Origin: Rhodovastum atsumiense
GTDB taxonomy: Bacteria > Pseudomonadota > Alphaproteobacteria > Acetobacterales > Acetobacteraceae
Assembly (NCBI RefSeq): GCF_937425535.1
Contig: NZ_OW485601.1
Span: forward strand, 6,282,501-6,346,500
Reading direction: 5' to 3'
Length of the DNA: 64,000 bases
Part shown: piece by piece, positions 27,537-39,930 of the stretch
Position numbering within the stretch: position 1 is the stretch's first letter
How the letters are laid out: each line of letters starts with the position of its first letter
Made by a program: the position numbers and the translations under genes
The notes under the pieces: model-generated
Seen by the model: the letters and a program-made list of their open reading frames with translations, nothing else
Databases searched by the model: none
What the model was told of the DNA's origin: nothing

Positions 27537-28922
27537 ATGGCGAATGTGGACGAGATCATCGCGCTGCTGGGTGGCGCGGCGGCGGCGGCGCGGCGCCTTG
27601 GCGTCGGCACCGAGGCCGTGCGCAAATGGCGCCAGGCGCGGGCCGTCCCCGCCCGGCACTGGCCGACGCTGATCCAGGCCACCGGCCTGCCGCTGGAAGC
27701 GATGCCCGGCGCCCCATCCCGCCCCGACCCGATCCCCGTGCAGGGTAGCAAGATGACCGATCCGACCGATGCGCCGCAGGGCGCCACCGCTGCCCTCGTG
27801 CTGGCCGATGGCGCCGTGTTCTGGGGGCGCGGCTTCGGCGCCCCCACCGCGACCGCCCCGGTGGGCGAGGTCTGCTTCAACACCGGCATGACCGGCTACC
27901 AGGAAACCCTGACCGATCCGTCCTATGCCGGGCAGATCATCACCTTCACCTTCCCCCATATCGGCAATGTCGGCATCAACCAGGAAGACATCGAGGCGAC
28001 CACCATCGCCGCGCGCGGCCTGGTCGTGAAGCAGGACGTCACCGAGCCCTCGAACTGGCGCGCCGCCGGCCACCTGGATGCCTGGCTGCGGGCGCAGGGC
28101 GTGAGCGGCATCGGCGGCGTCGACACCCGCGCGCTGACCAGCCGCATCCGCGACGGCGGCGCGCCGAGCGGGCTGATCAGCTTCCCCGCCGATGGCCGCT
28201 TCGACATCCCCGCCCTGGTCGCACAGGCGCGGGCCTGGCCGGGACTCGCCGGCATGGATCTGGCGAAGCAGGTTTCCTGCACGCAGGGCTATTCCTGGGA
28301 CGAGACGGAATGGGCCTGGCCCACCGGCTTCGGCCGCCAGGAAGCGCCGCGATACCACGTGGTCGCGGTGGATTTCGGCGCCAAGCGCAACATCCTGCGC
28401 TGCCTCGCCGCCGCCGGCTGCCGCGTGACCGTGGTGCCGGCCACCGCCACCGCCGAGGACATCCTGCGCCATGACCCGGACGGCGTGTTCCTCTCCAACG
28501 GCCCCGGCGACCCGGCGGCGACCGGCGAATACGCGGTGCCGGCGATCCGCGGCGTGCTCGCCTCCGGCAAGCCGCTGTTCGGCATCTGCCTCGGCCACCA
28601 GCTGCTCGGGCTCGCGCTGGGGGCGAAGACCTACAAGATGGAACGCGGCCATCGCGGTGCCAACCAGCCGGTCAAGGACCTGACCACCGGCCGGGTGGAG
28701 ATCACCAGCCAGAACCACGGCTTCGCGGTGGACGAGAAGACCCTGCCCGCCGGCGTGCGCGTCACCCATGTCTCGCTGTTCGACGGCAGCAACGAAGGCC
28801 TGGCCTGCGACGACCGCCCCGCCTTCAGCGTGCAGTACCACCCCGAAGCCAGCCCCGGCCCGACCGACAGCCATTACCTGTTCCACCGCTTCGTCGAGCT
28901 GATCGAGCGCCAGCGGGCCTGA
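27537..28922 (+). CDS. carA: Carbamoyl-phosphate synthase small subunit with N-terminal YdaS/Cro-like HTH domain
   Basis: One uninterrupted frame of 461 codons encodes two parts. Residues 1-57 ([13 protein letters not shown]..., [32 protein letters not shown]) resemble small Cro/YdaS-type DNA-binding domains. From Met73 (ATG at 27753) the normal CarA follows: [27 protein letters not shown] and the class I amidotransferase with nucleophile Cys in [10 protein letters not shown] and the His-Glu pair in [10 protein letters not shown]. CarA splits glutamine to feed ammonia to CarB for arginine and pyrimidine synthesis. A second start at 27753 has only a weak AGGG upstream, so fused and plain forms are both possible. 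Confidence 0.85.
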   Translation: MANVDEIIALLGGAAAAARRLGVGTEAVRKWRQARAVPARHWPTLIQATGLPLEAMPGAPSRPDPIPVQGSKMTDPTDAPQGATAALVLADGAVFWGRGFGAPTATAPVGEVCFNTGMTGYQETLTDPSYAGQIITFTFPHIGNVGINQEDIEATTIAARGLVVKQDVTEPSNWRAAGHLDAWLRAQGVSGIGGVDTRALTSRIRDGGAPSGLISFPADGRFDIPALVAQARAWPGLAGMDLAKQVSCTQGYSWDETEWAWPTGFGRQEAPRYHVVAVDFGAKRNILRCLAAAGCRVTVVPATATAEDILRHDPDGVFLSNGPGDPAATGEYAVPAIRGVLASGKPLFGICLGHQLLGLALGAKTYKMERGHRGANQPVKDLTTGRVEITSQNHGFAVDEKTLPAGVRVTHVSLFDGSNEGLACDDRPAFSVQYHPEASPGPTDSHYLFHRFVELIERQRA

Positions 28923-28923
28923 C

Positions 28924-29190
28924 GTGGCCGATCCCCTGGACGTCCTGTTGCGGGTGGGCTTCCACCATGCGGTGACCGCCGCCAACGCCGACGAGGCGCG
29001 GCAACGCGTCCAGGCGCTGGCAGGGGGATCCCTGGACACTGCCGCCTTCCATGACGCGGTCGCCGCCGCCGTTGCCGCCGACCTGATCCGCGACCCGATC
29101 CGCCTGCCCCCCGGCGGCCTGCAATGCCATTGGCGCCTCGAGCTCACGCCCGCCGGCGTGCAGCGCGCCCGCGCCCTCTCCGGAGCCTGA
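28924..29190 (+). CDS. Small unknown protein between carA and carB
   Basis: An 88-residue protein starting at GTG one base after the carA stop and ending one base before the carB ATG, so it is certainly in the carAB transcript. It has a helical N-terminal half ([20 protein letters not shown]) and a C-terminal segment, [18 protein letters not shown], that looks like the wing of a winged-helix domain. No motif identifies it. Its position suggests a role linked to carbamoyl-phosphate synthase or simply hitch-hiking between the subunits. Confidence 0.65.
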   Translation: MADPLDVLLRVGFHHAVTAANADEARQRVQALAGGSLDTAAFHDAVAAAVAADLIRDPIRLPPGGLQCHWRLELTPAGVQRARALSGA

Positions 29191-29191
29191 G

Positions 29192-32434
<3,243 letters not shown>

Positions 32435-32461
32435 GCCCCGGCGCGGCTCGGCTTCGCGGAT

Positions 32462-32488
32462 CCCCCTGTGCGCAAGCATGGGGGGTTT
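32462..32488 (+). terminator. Rho-independent terminator after carB
   Basis: A 10-bp stem (CCCCCTGTGC, loop GCAA, GCATGGGGGG, two wobble pairs) is followed by TTT, 27 bases after the carB stop. It should separate the car transcript from greA. Confidence 0.6.
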
Positions 32489-32605
32489 GCGTGAACCGGG
32501 CCGCGGCGGTCGCGTTTTGGGCTGCCACCGCACCTGACCGGCCGCGACGATCCGATACCATGCCGTGACGACATCCCCACCCTGGATTTTTCGAGGTTTC
32601 CCGAC

Positions 32606-33079
32606 GTGCAGAAGTTCCCGATGACCGCCCCTGGCCTGCAGCGGTTGGAGGAAGAGCTCAAGACGCTGAAATCCATCGAACGTCCGGCGGTCATCCGGGC
32701 CATCGCCGAGGCGCGGACGCATGGCGACCTCAGCGAGAACGCGGAGTACCACGCGGCGCGGGAGCGGCAGAGCTTCATCGAGGGCCGCATCGCCGAGCTC
32801 GAGGAGATCGTCTCCTCGGCCGAGGTGATCGACCCCTCCTCCCTCTCCGGCGACCAGGTGAAGTTCGGCGCCCATGTGAAGCTGGTCGACGAAGAAACCG
32901 ATAAGGAAGCCACCTACCAGATCGTCGGCGTCCACGAGGCCGACATCAAGGCGGCGCGCCTGTCGATCTCCTCGCCGCTCGCCAAGGCGCTGATCGGCAA
33001 GAAGGTCGGCGACACCATTTCGGTTCCCGCCCCGGGGGGCGACCGCAGCTACGAGATCCTGTCCGTCCAGTATCGCTGA
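32606..33079 (+). CDS. greA: Transcription elongation factor GreA
   Basis: The 157-residue factor begins at GTG ([18 protein letters not shown]), in line with the MQKxPMT start of alphaproteobacterial GreA. The N-terminal coiled coil carries [17 protein letters not shown], whose acidic tip enters the polymerase secondary channel to stimulate cleavage of backtracked RNA. The C-terminal FKBP-like domain has [17 protein letters not shown]. It lies four bases before the threonine dehydratase gene, so the two are probably co-transcribed. Confidence 0.96.
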   Translation: MQKFPMTAPGLQRLEEELKTLKSIERPAVIRAIAEARTHGDLSENAEYHAARERQSFIEGRIAELEEIVSSAEVIDPSSLSGDQVKFGAHVKLVDEETDKEATYQIVGVHEADIKAARLSISSPLAKALIGKKVGDTISVPAPGGDRSYEILSVQYR

Positions 33080-33083
33080 TCCC

Positions 33084-34280
33084 GTGATCACCCTCGCGGA
33101 CGTCCGCGCGGCCGCCGAGCGCATCGCCGGCCGCGTCCTGCACACGCCGTCCGTGCCGTGCGACGTGATCTCCCGCGCCTGCGGCGCGGAAGTCACGCTC
33201 AAGCTGGACAATCTCCAGGCGACCGGCGCCTTCAAGGAACGCGGCGCCGCCAACCGCCTCGCGTTGCTGACCGAAACCGAGCGGCGCGCCGGCGTGATCG
33301 CCATGTCGGCCGGCAACCACGCCCAGGCCGTGGCCCGCCACGCCCAGTTGCTCGGCATCACCGCCGTCATCGTGATGCCCAAGCACACCCCGCTGACCAA
33401 GGTCTCGCGCACCGCCGCCTGGGGGGCGCGCGTGGTGCTGCACGGCGATACCCTCGCCGAGGCCGCCGCCCATGCCCAGGCCCTGTCCGAACAGGAAGGC
33501 CTGGTCTTCATCCATCCCTACGACGACGCCGGGGTGATGGCCGGCCAGGGCACGATGGCGCTGGAAATCCTCGCCGACTCGCCGGAGATCGACACGCTGG
33601 TGGTGCCGATCGGCGGCGGCGGATTGATCGCCGGCTGCGCCGTCGCCGCCTGCGGCCTGCGCCCCGGCATCGAGGTGATCGGCGTCGAGGTCGCCGCCTA
33701 CGCCGCCATGGCCCAGCGACTCGCCGGCCAGCCGGTGTCCGTGGGCGGGACCACCATCGCCGAGGGCATCGCCGTACGCGATATCGGCCTCGGCCCGCTT
33801 TCGGTGATCCGGGCCCATGTCGCCGACGTGGTGGTGGTGCCGGAACGCGCCGTCGAGGAAGCCATCGCCCTGCTCGGCGAAGGCGCGAAAATCGTGGCCG
33901 AAGGCGCGGGCGCCAGCGGTATCGCCGCCCTGCTGGCCTTCCCGGACCGGTTCAAGGGCCGCCGCGTCGGCGTGCCGATCACCGGCGGCAATATCGACCC
34001 GCGCATCTTCGCCAACGTGCTGCTGCGCAACCTGCTGCGCGACGGCAGGCTGGTGCGGCTGGTACTGGAAATCCCGGACCGCCCGGGCGTGCTGGCCGAT
34101 ATCTCCGGACGCATCGGCGGGGCGGGCGGCAACATCATCGATGTCTCGCACCATCGGCTGTTCGCGTCACCATCCGTGCAGGCGGCGCAGCTCGAGGTGA
34201 TGTTCGAGACCCGCGACGCCGAGCACAGCGCCGAAATCGTGCACGCATTGGAACAGATCTACACGCTTCGGCGCGTCTGA
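33084..34280 (+). CDS. ilvA: Threonine ammonia-lyase (threonine dehydratase) with ACT domain
   Basis: A 398-residue fold-II PLP enzyme that deaminates threonine to 2-oxobutanoate. The PLP lysine is in ATGAFKERGAANRL (about residue 51), the phosphate-binding loop is PIGGGGLIAG, and MSAGNHAQAVARHA is the substrate loop. A single ACT domain (LVLEIPDRPGVLADISGRIG) ends the protein, which is shorter than E. coli IlvA with its two ACT-like units; catabolic and anabolic forms are hard to separate. It starts at GTG immediately after greA. Confidence 0.9.
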   Translation: MITLADVRAAAERIAGRVLHTPSVPCDVISRACGAEVTLKLDNLQATGAFKERGAANRLALLTETERRAGVIAMSAGNHAQAVARHAQLLGITAVIVMPKHTPLTKVSRTAAWGARVVLHGDTLAEAAAHAQALSEQEGLVFIHPYDDAGVMAGQGTMALEILADSPEIDTLVVPIGGGGLIAGCAVAACGLRPGIEVIGVEVAAYAAMAQRLAGQPVSVGGTTIAEGIAVRDIGLGPLSVIRAHVADVVVVPERAVEEAIALLGEGAKIVAEGAGASGIAALLAFPDRFKGRRVGVPITGGNIDPRIFANVLLRNLLRDGRLVRLVLEIPDRPGVLADISGRIGGAGGNIIDVSHHRLFASPSVQAAQLEVMFETRDAEHSAEIVHALEQIYTLRRV

Positions 34281-34283
34281 TCG

Positions 34284-34370
34284 GCAAAAGGCAAGGCAAG
34301 GGCTTCGCCCTTGACCCACCAAGGGCCACAAGGCCCTTGGATCCCATTCTTGCTGCGCGGCACAGCAAGC
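34284..34370. repeat. GC-rich palindromic intergenic repeat, copy C
   Basis: Between two convergent genes lie CAAGGGCTTCGCCCTTG, CCAAGGGCCACAAGGCCCTTGG and ATCCCATTCTTGC, matching modules of copies A, B and D. It starts four bases after the threonine dehydratase stop. Possible role as a bidirectional terminator; no T-run is seen. Confidence 0.65.
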
Positions 34371-36356
34371 CTAGCCGAGCACCTCCCGTAGCTTGCGCGC
34401 GAGCGCCTCGACGGTGAACGGCTTCGGCAGGAGGCTGATGCCGATGTCGCGCAGGCCCTGGTGGCTGATGGCATTGCGGGCATAGCCCGTCATGAACAGG
34501 ACCCGCAGCCCGGGGCCACGCTCGCGCGCCTGCTCGGCCAGTTGCCGGCCATTGATCCCGGGTAGCCCGATATCAGTCAGCAGCAGCGCGATTTCCGGAT
34601 TTGCCGCCAGCACCTCCAGGGCCTGCGCCCCGTTCGGCGCCTCCAGCACCCGATAGCCGAGATGGCGCAGCGCATTGGTGACATAGTCGCGGACGCTGTC
34701 GTGGTCCTCGACCACCAGCACGGTCTCGTTGCCCCGGGGGATCTCGGCATAGGAGATCTCCGGGACAGCTTCGCAGGCGGTGTCATCCAGGTGCCGCGGC
34801 AGATAGAGCTTCACCGTCGTTCCGTGGCCGAGCTCGCTGTACAGCGAGACATGGCCACCGGATTGCTTGATGAAGCCGAACACCTGGCTCAGCCCGAGCC
34901 CGGTGCCACGGCCTTCCGGCTTGGTGGTGAAGAAGGGATCGAAGGCACGCTGCATGACCTCCTCGCTCATGCCGGTGCCGCTGTCGCTCACCGCCACCAT
35001 GACGTACTGGCCGGGCTTCATCTCCGGGCGCACCGCCGCATAGGCGTCGTCGAGGAAGACATTGCCGGTCTCCAGGGTCAGCGTCCCCCCATCCGGCATG
35101 GCGTCACGGGCATTCACCGCCAGGTTCAGGATGGCGTTCTCCAGCTGGTTCGCATCCACGCAGCTCCGCCACAGCCCCGCGGCGAGCACCGTCTGGATCG
35201 AAACCTTCTCGCCGAGCGTCCGCGCCAGCAGCTCCGACATGCCCTTGAGCAGCTTGTTGGCGTCGATGACCTGCGGGGTCAGGGCCTGCTTGCGGGAGAA
35301 GGCCAGCAACTGATGCGTCAGCCGGGCGGCACGCTGCGCCGCGTCGCGGATCGCCGACAGGATCTGGCCGGCCTCCTGGCCGATCTGCGCGCCGATGCGC
35401 CGCTCCAGCAGGCTCGCGCCGCCGAGGATGGCGGTGAGCAGGTTGTTGAAGTCGTGCGCCACGCCGCCGGCCAGATGGCCGATGGTCTCCATCTTCTGCG
35501 CCTGCGCCAGCGTCGCGCGGGTCTGCTCCAGCGCCTCTTCCATCTGCCGCCGGCGGGTGATGTCCCGCGTCACCTTGGCATAGCCGACGAGGCGCCCGGC
35601 CTCGTCGCGCAACGGATTCATGACGACGCTGGCCCAGAACCGGCTGCCGTCCTTGCGAACCCGCCAGCCCTCGCCTTCGAAGCGGCCCTCGCGCTGCACC
35701 GTCTCCAGCGTCTGCACCGGAACGCCCGCCTCGCGATCCTCGGGCGTGTAGAACACCGAGAAATGCCGGCCGAGGATTTCTTCCGCCCGGTAGCCCTTGA
35801 TCCGCCCGGCGCCGGTGTTCCAGGTGCTGACGCAGCCGCCGGCGTCCAGGCGGAAGATGGCATGGTCCGTGACGCCGTCGAGCAACACGCGGAAGCTTTC
35901 CTCCGTCTGGCGCAACTGCTGCAGCGCCTGGTTGCGCTCGGCCTCCCGGATGGTGAGCTGGTCGGAGACGCGGCGGAATTCCGCCGGGGTGGGATAGGCC
36001 GCGGCCCGCATGACCAGCGGCCACAGCATGATGGCCGTCACCACCGAGATACCGGCGCAGGCCGCCTTCACCACCCCCTGCACGCCGTAAAGCGGATACC
36101 AGAGCGTGAGGATCTCGATGAAATGGGTGGCGCCACAGGCCAGGATGAAGGCGGCGAACATCCAGAAGATCCGGCCGAAGGCCAGGTCCTGCCGCCGGCT
36201 GACGAAGGCGGCCAGCGCCAGGGGAATGGCGAAATAGGAAATTCCGATCGCCGCGTCGGACGCGGCGTGCAGCCAGATCAGCCCGGGCTGCCAGGCAAGG
36301 CAGAAGCCGTGCGGCGGCAGTCCCTGCATGCCGAGGACGTCGAGAAGGGAGCCCAT
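34371..36356 (-). CDS. Ethylene-receptor-like hybrid histidine kinase
   Basis: A 661-residue membrane protein. Three N-terminal helices (about residues 26-53, 60-82, 90-112) form an ETR1-type sensor: SDAAIGISYFAIP and LACGATHF supply Asp34, Tyr41, Ile44, Pro45, Cys74 and His78, each exactly nine positions after its ETR1 equivalent (25, 32, 35, 36, 65, 69). Cys and His bind copper(I), the ethylene cofactor. A PAS domain (RVLLDGVTDHAIFRLDAGG), HisKA (GGVAHDFNNLL), HATPase (NLAVNARDAMPDGG, GTGLGLSQVFG) and receiver (LLLTDIGLPGING) follow. GGAAGG precedes the ATG. Ethylene binding is inferred; other small ligands are possible. Confidence 0.88.
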   Translation of the reverse strand: MGSLLDVLGMQGLPPHGFCLAWQPGLIWLHAASDAAIGISYFAIPLALAAFVSRRQDLAFGRIFWMFAAFILACGATHFIEILTLWYPLYGVQGVVKAACAGISVVTAIMLWPLVMRAAAYPTPAEFRRVSDQLTIREAERNQALQQLRQTEESFRVLLDGVTDHAIFRLDAGGCVSTWNTGAGRIKGYRAEEILGRHFSVFYTPEDREAGVPVQTLETVQREGRFEGEGWRVRKDGSRFWASVVMNPLRDEAGRLVGYAKVTRDITRRRQMEEALEQTRATLAQAQKMETIGHLAGGVAHDFNNLLTAILGGASLLERRIGAQIGQEAGQILSAIRDAAQRAARLTHQLLAFSRKQALTPQVIDANKLLKGMSELLARTLGEKVSIQTVLAAGLWRSCVDANQLENAILNLAVNARDAMPDGGTLTLETGNVFLDDAYAAVRPEMKPGQYVMVAVSDSGTGMSEEVMQRAFDPFFTTKPEGRGTGLGLSQVFGFIKQSGGHVSLYSELGHGTTVKLYLPRHLDDTACEAVPEISYAEIPRGNETVLVVEDHDSVRDYVTNALRHLGYRVLEAPNGAQALEVLAANPEIALLLTDIGLPGINGRQLAEQARERGPGLRVLFMTGYARNAISHQGLRDIGISLLPKPFTVEALARKLREVLG

Positions 36357-36584
36357 GCACCTTCCTCCAGGCTTTCCTGCCCATCGTTGCGGCCTTTGCC
36401 GTCGGCCGGACCAGCGACGGGCGCCAATACCATCGCGCACCCGCACAGAAAGCCCGACCACGGCAAGCGTTCACGGCCGTAACGCACGCCCGCCGGCAAA
36501 TGCGCCGCTGGGCAGCAGCAAACCGTGGATGGTGTCTCCCTTGCAATCTCCCTTGCAATGGGTGAAGAGGCGTGCAGGCCAGTG

Positions 36585-38114
36585 TCAGGCGATGCCCAAC
36601 TGTTTCAGCACGGGCAGTTGGCGCTCCGTGAACATGCCGAAGCGAAAGCGCAGCGCGGCGAGGTTCTCCTCGGAGCTTTCCAGGGATTTGCCGTCCTGGA
36701 CCAGGCGCTGCCCCTGCTGGCTGAGGATGTCCCAGGCGAAGCCCGGCGGATCCGCCTGCCCGCTGCGCGTGCCGAGCAGGAACAACTGGGCGATCCGGTC
36801 CACCATGATGCCGCCCCCGGTCACGGGCGAGGCCAGGAACTGGAGCTGGTCGGCGAAGCGGGCCCGCTGCAGCACCGCCTCGTTGAAGGGCGTTGTCCGC
36901 TCCGACCGTGCCGCCTCGCCCGCTTCGTCGCGCGCCGGCTGCAGGTGACCGCCGCCGACCAGGACCAGCACCGCCTGCTGCAGGCGCGGCCAGCCCAGCC
37001 TGGCGATGGTCGCGTCCTCGAGCAGTTGCCGCAGGGTGCGAGGCCCTTCCGCCAGGGCATCGAGCACCGGCAGGTAGGTCTCCGGCTGCAGGGTGGCCTG
37101 TCCGGCCGATCCGGTCACGGTGAGCTGCACGTCCTGGCGCGGCGTCGACAGCGCGACACGCTGCTCCAGCCAGATTTCCCTGGCCTCCTGGGCGAACAGC
37201 CCCACCGAGCCGCGGGCGAACACGTCGCGCCGGAACTGCTGGTTGACCATGAAGTCACGCACCGTCTCGCGCAGCGTCGGTTCGCTGATCTCGGCCAGCA
37301 CCCGCAGTTGCTCGGGGCTCAGGTTGATCGCATCGATATGCTCGAGCAGAGCGGCGGAGCCGATGAAGTCGAGCTTGGCCTCGCCGAGTTCGGCGGCGAC
37401 CTCGGCGTGGTAGAACAGCGTCCAGGCATCGTTCAGGTATTCATGGGCGAGATAGGCCCGGTTCTGGGCCTTGATCCGGTCGAAGCGGTCCCTGACCGCG
37501 GGATTGGCGCGCAGGAACCCCGGGTTGGTGGCCAGCACGCGGTCGGTGAAGCCGAGCACCGCATCGAGGCGCCCGACGGTGGGCCCGGCCTGGGTCCTGG
37601 CGTGCAGCGACATCAGGTGCCGCATCGGCGCCGCCGCCGACCAGCCCGGCTGGGTGTTGTAGCTGATATAGACCAGCCCCCCCGGCCTGAGCCGGCGCCG
37701 GATGAAGCGGACGATGTCGGCGCGGTGCTCCGCCGTGACCCAGCTGTAGATGCCATGCAGGCTGATGATGTCGCAGTCCGGCAGGGATGGCTCGTCCACG
37801 AACTCGGCGAAGCTCTGGTCGAAGAAATGCACGTTGCGCGTTCCCGCCGTCGCCGCGAACGCCTGCGCCCCGGCGATATGGCTGGGATTGAAGTCGGTCG
37901 CGAAGAATTCGATGTCGGGATTCGCCGCCGCCAGCAGATTGGTGGAAAATCCCTGCCCGCAGCCCAGCTCGCAATAGGTCAGCGGACCGGCCTGCAGCGG
38001 TGATCTGCGGCCGCGGGCGAGGCTGATGAAGCCAAGCAGGGCCGGCGTCAGCTCGCGGTAGAAGCCGTGCGTGTAGCCGATGTCAGCGACATAGCCCGAT
38101 GCCCAGGAACTCAT
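36585..38114 (-). CDS. SAM-dependent methyltransferase with methyltransferase regulatory domain
   Basis: The 509-residue protein starts MSSWASGYVADIGYTHGFY. Residues 45-190 form a class I methyltransferase: YCELGCGQGFSTNLLAA (SAM-binding), FFATDFNPSHI and DIISLHGIYSWVTAEHR, with LRPGGLVYISYN. The remaining half is the methyltransferase regulatory domain (LAHEYLNDAWTLFYHAEVAAELGEAKLDFIGSA) plus a helical C terminus. Such proteins often act on surface polysaccharides or secondary metabolites; the substrate is unknown. The start at 38114 is chosen over 38177 because it gives the family's usual N terminus. Its upstream region is AT-rich. Confidence 0.85.
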   Translation of the reverse strand: MSSWASGYVADIGYTHGFYRELTPALLGFISLARGRRSPLQAGPLTYCELGCGQGFSTNLLAAANPDIEFFATDFNPSHIAGAQAFAATAGTRNVHFFDQSFAEFVDEPSLPDCDIISLHGIYSWVTAEHRADIVRFIRRRLRPGGLVYISYNTQPGWSAAAPMRHLMSLHARTQAGPTVGRLDAVLGFTDRVLATNPGFLRANPAVRDRFDRIKAQNRAYLAHEYLNDAWTLFYHAEVAAELGEAKLDFIGSAALLEHIDAINLSPEQLRVLAEISEPTLRETVRDFMVNQQFRRDVFARGSVGLFAQEAREIWLEQRVALSTPRQDVQLTVTGSAGQATLQPETYLPVLDALAEGPRTLRQLLEDATIARLGWPRLQQAVLVLVGGGHLQPARDEAGEAARSERTTPFNEAVLQRARFADQLQFLASPVTGGGIMVDRIAQLFLLGTRSGQADPPGFAWDILSQQGQRLVQDGKSLESSEENLAALRFRFGMFTERQLPVLKQLGIA

Positions 38115-38230
38115 GATGCTGTCCGGTGACCTGAATTGTGGCTGTGACAGCCCAAGTAAAGCCACAATAAATTTCACGCATCAATGGCGCCATATTAATG
38201 CGTGTCAGCAAATATTTTAAAGTATCCCGC

Positions 38231-38869
38231 CTATGTGCACGCCGGCCACGCCGCCGCATCGGTCGCGGCGATCTCGCGCCGCAGCTTCTGCCGCATGGCC
38301 TCGGCGAAGCCGGCGTAGTCGCGACACTCCAGGGCGAAGGCGCCGGGACCGCCGATCACCTCGCGCTGGTAGCTCTCCACCAGGTCCGGTTCCTCGTGCA
38401 GCACGCACAGCCCGTTGATGGTGACCCCCGCTTCGACCAGGCGGTCGCGCACCGAGGCGGGCGGGACCCCTTCATTGGACCGCCCGTCCCCGACCAGGTC
38501 GATGATGCGGCGGCGCGCCCGTGCCGGCGCCTCGGCGAGCAGGCGCGCACAGACCCCCAGCGCCTCGCCGATCGCGGTCGCCCCCGGCCGCACCGAGCGC
38601 GGCACGTCCTCCACCGCCTGGGCGAAGGCCGCCAGCGCCGCCGGCGAATCGACGCGGGTCCATTCGACCAGCACATCCTGTTCGTTGACCCCCGACCACA
38701 GCAGCACCGCGAGCAGGCAGGCGCCGGCGGGGCCACCGGTCAACCCGGCCTCCACCTCGGCATCCCGCAGCGCCGTGGCGCAGCCCCGGGCCATCAGGTC
38801 GAACTCCTCGAAGGTCACGCTGGCCGAGCAGTCGAAGCCCAGGATCAGCGCAAGGTCGACATCGTCCAT
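38231..38869 (-). CDS. DUF1194 (VWA-like) protein
   Basis: A 212-residue protein matching DUF1194, a von Willebrand A-like fold. ALILGFDCSASVTFEEFDLM carries an incomplete MIDAS-like motif (DxSxS as DCSAS), and RRIIDLVGDGRSNEG supplies the second acidic/glycine loop. No signal peptide is obvious from the ATG at 38869, which fits the annotated family start poorly, since many members are exported. It is divergent from the crotonase gene. Role unknown. Confidence 0.8.
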   Translation of the reverse strand: MDDVDLALILGFDCSASVTFEEFDLMARGCATALRDAEVEAGLTGGPAGACLLAVLLWSGVNEQDVLVEWTRVDSPAALAAFAQAVEDVPRSVRPGATAIGEALGVCARLLAEAPARARRRIIDLVGDGRSNEGVPPASVRDRLVEAGVTINGLCVLHEEPDLVESYQREVIGGPGAFALECRDYAGFAEAMRQKLRREIAATDAAAWPACT

Positions 38870-38951
38870 GGAACAATCCCTATCGCCCCGCCGGGGTTGA
38901 GCGGAAGTACCATCCGGTCGATCATCCCCGCCGCTCAGCGGGGACGTGACG

Positions 38952-39653
38952 ATGCGGGACCATGTCGAAGGCAGGATTCTGGCCGAAACCGTGGACGGCG
39001 TGGGCCTGATCACCTTCGCCCGTCCCGCGAAACACAATGCCATGACCATCGGCATGTGGGACGGGCTGGCGCAGATCCTGGACGATTTCGCCCGCGATGA
39101 CGGCGTGCGGGTGGTGGTGCTGACCGGCGCCGGCCCCACGGCCTTCGTCGCCGGCGCCGATCCAGACCCGGACCTGCTCCACGGCGAGGCCATGCGCCTG
39201 GCCGCCTGCGCGTGGGCGCGCCTTGCCGGCTTCCCCAGGCCAACCATCGCGCGCATCCGTGGCGCCTGCCTCGACGCGGGCCTCGGGATCGCCCTGCACT
39301 GCGACCTGCGCATCGCCGCAATCGACTCCGATTTCGGCTTCCCCGGCCCTGCGGCCGAACTCGCCGAGGACGGCGCCATGATCCGGCAACTGGTTTCGGT
39401 GGTGGGACCCGCGCATGCGCGCATGTTGCTCACCACCGGCCAGCGCATCGCCGCCGCCGAGGCGCAGCGGATCGGGCTGGTCAACCGCGTCGTCGCCGAC
39501 GAGGACCTCTCCGACACCGTGGTCGATCTGGCCCGCAGCATCGCCGACCGGTGCCCGCAAGCGATGGCGGCCCTGAAGCGTGCCGTGACCGAGGCATTGC
39601 AGGGGCCGGCCGCCAGCCGCGCCGCGTTTCCCGCCAGCGCGGCGACACTGTGA
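38952..39653 (+). CDS. Enoyl-CoA hydratase/isomerase family protein, altered active site
   Basis: A 233-residue crotonase-fold protein. GLITFARPAKHNAMTIGMWD, TAFVAGADPDP (first oxyanion loop) and CLDAGLGIALHCDLRIAA (second loop) identify it. The usual catalytic glutamates are not where expected: the second loop has DAGLG instead of the GGG-E pattern, and the PE-x-x-LG segment reads FGFPGPAAELAEDG. It is also shorter than the typical 260 residues. It may be a non-hydratase member or have an unusual reaction. A ribosome-binding hairpin (CCCCGC/GCGGGG, 38926-38943) precedes the start. Confidence 0.75.
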   Translation: MRDHVEGRILAETVDGVGLITFARPAKHNAMTIGMWDGLAQILDDFARDDGVRVVVLTGAGPTAFVAGADPDPDLLHGEAMRLAACAWARLAGFPRPTIARIRGACLDAGLGIALHCDLRIAAIDSDFGFPGPAAELAEDGAMIRQLVSVVGPAHARMLLTTGQRIAAAEAQRIGLVNRVVADEDLSDTVVDLARSIADRCPQAMAALKRAVTEALQGPAASRAAFPASAATL

Positions 39654-39735
39654 CAGTTTGGCAACCATGCGCATCGATCCGTCCCCGGTCCGGGCCGGAC
39701 GATATCCCGCCTTGCGCCCGCTTCGGCTATCACCC

Positions 39736-39930
39736 TTGCAGGTGACGGTGGCCCGCAAGGGCTGAAACGGGAATGCGGGAGGGCTCCGGCACGGGGCCCG
39801 GGCCGCGGCTGCCCCCGCAACTGTCGGTGACGCGCGGACCGCAATGTCCGCACCGGCCCCAGGACGCCATTGCCCGGATCGCGGGCGAGAAGGCGGGGCG
39901 GGATGCCACCAGCCAGGAGACCGGCCGTCC
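39736..39930 (+). promoter_or_regulatory. Cobalamin (B12) riboswitch upstream of btuB
   Basis: The leader carries the conserved cobalamin aptamer elements in order: a GGGCTGAAACGGGAATGCGGG block at about 39769-39779, GGCTGCCCCCGCAACTGT at 39807-39824, and the B12 box AGCCAGGAGACCGGCC at 39911-39926. Adenosyl- or aquocobalamin binding to this RNA lowers expression of the gene downstream. The btuB start follows 124 bases later, with the expression platform in between. End points are approximate. Confidence 0.9.
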
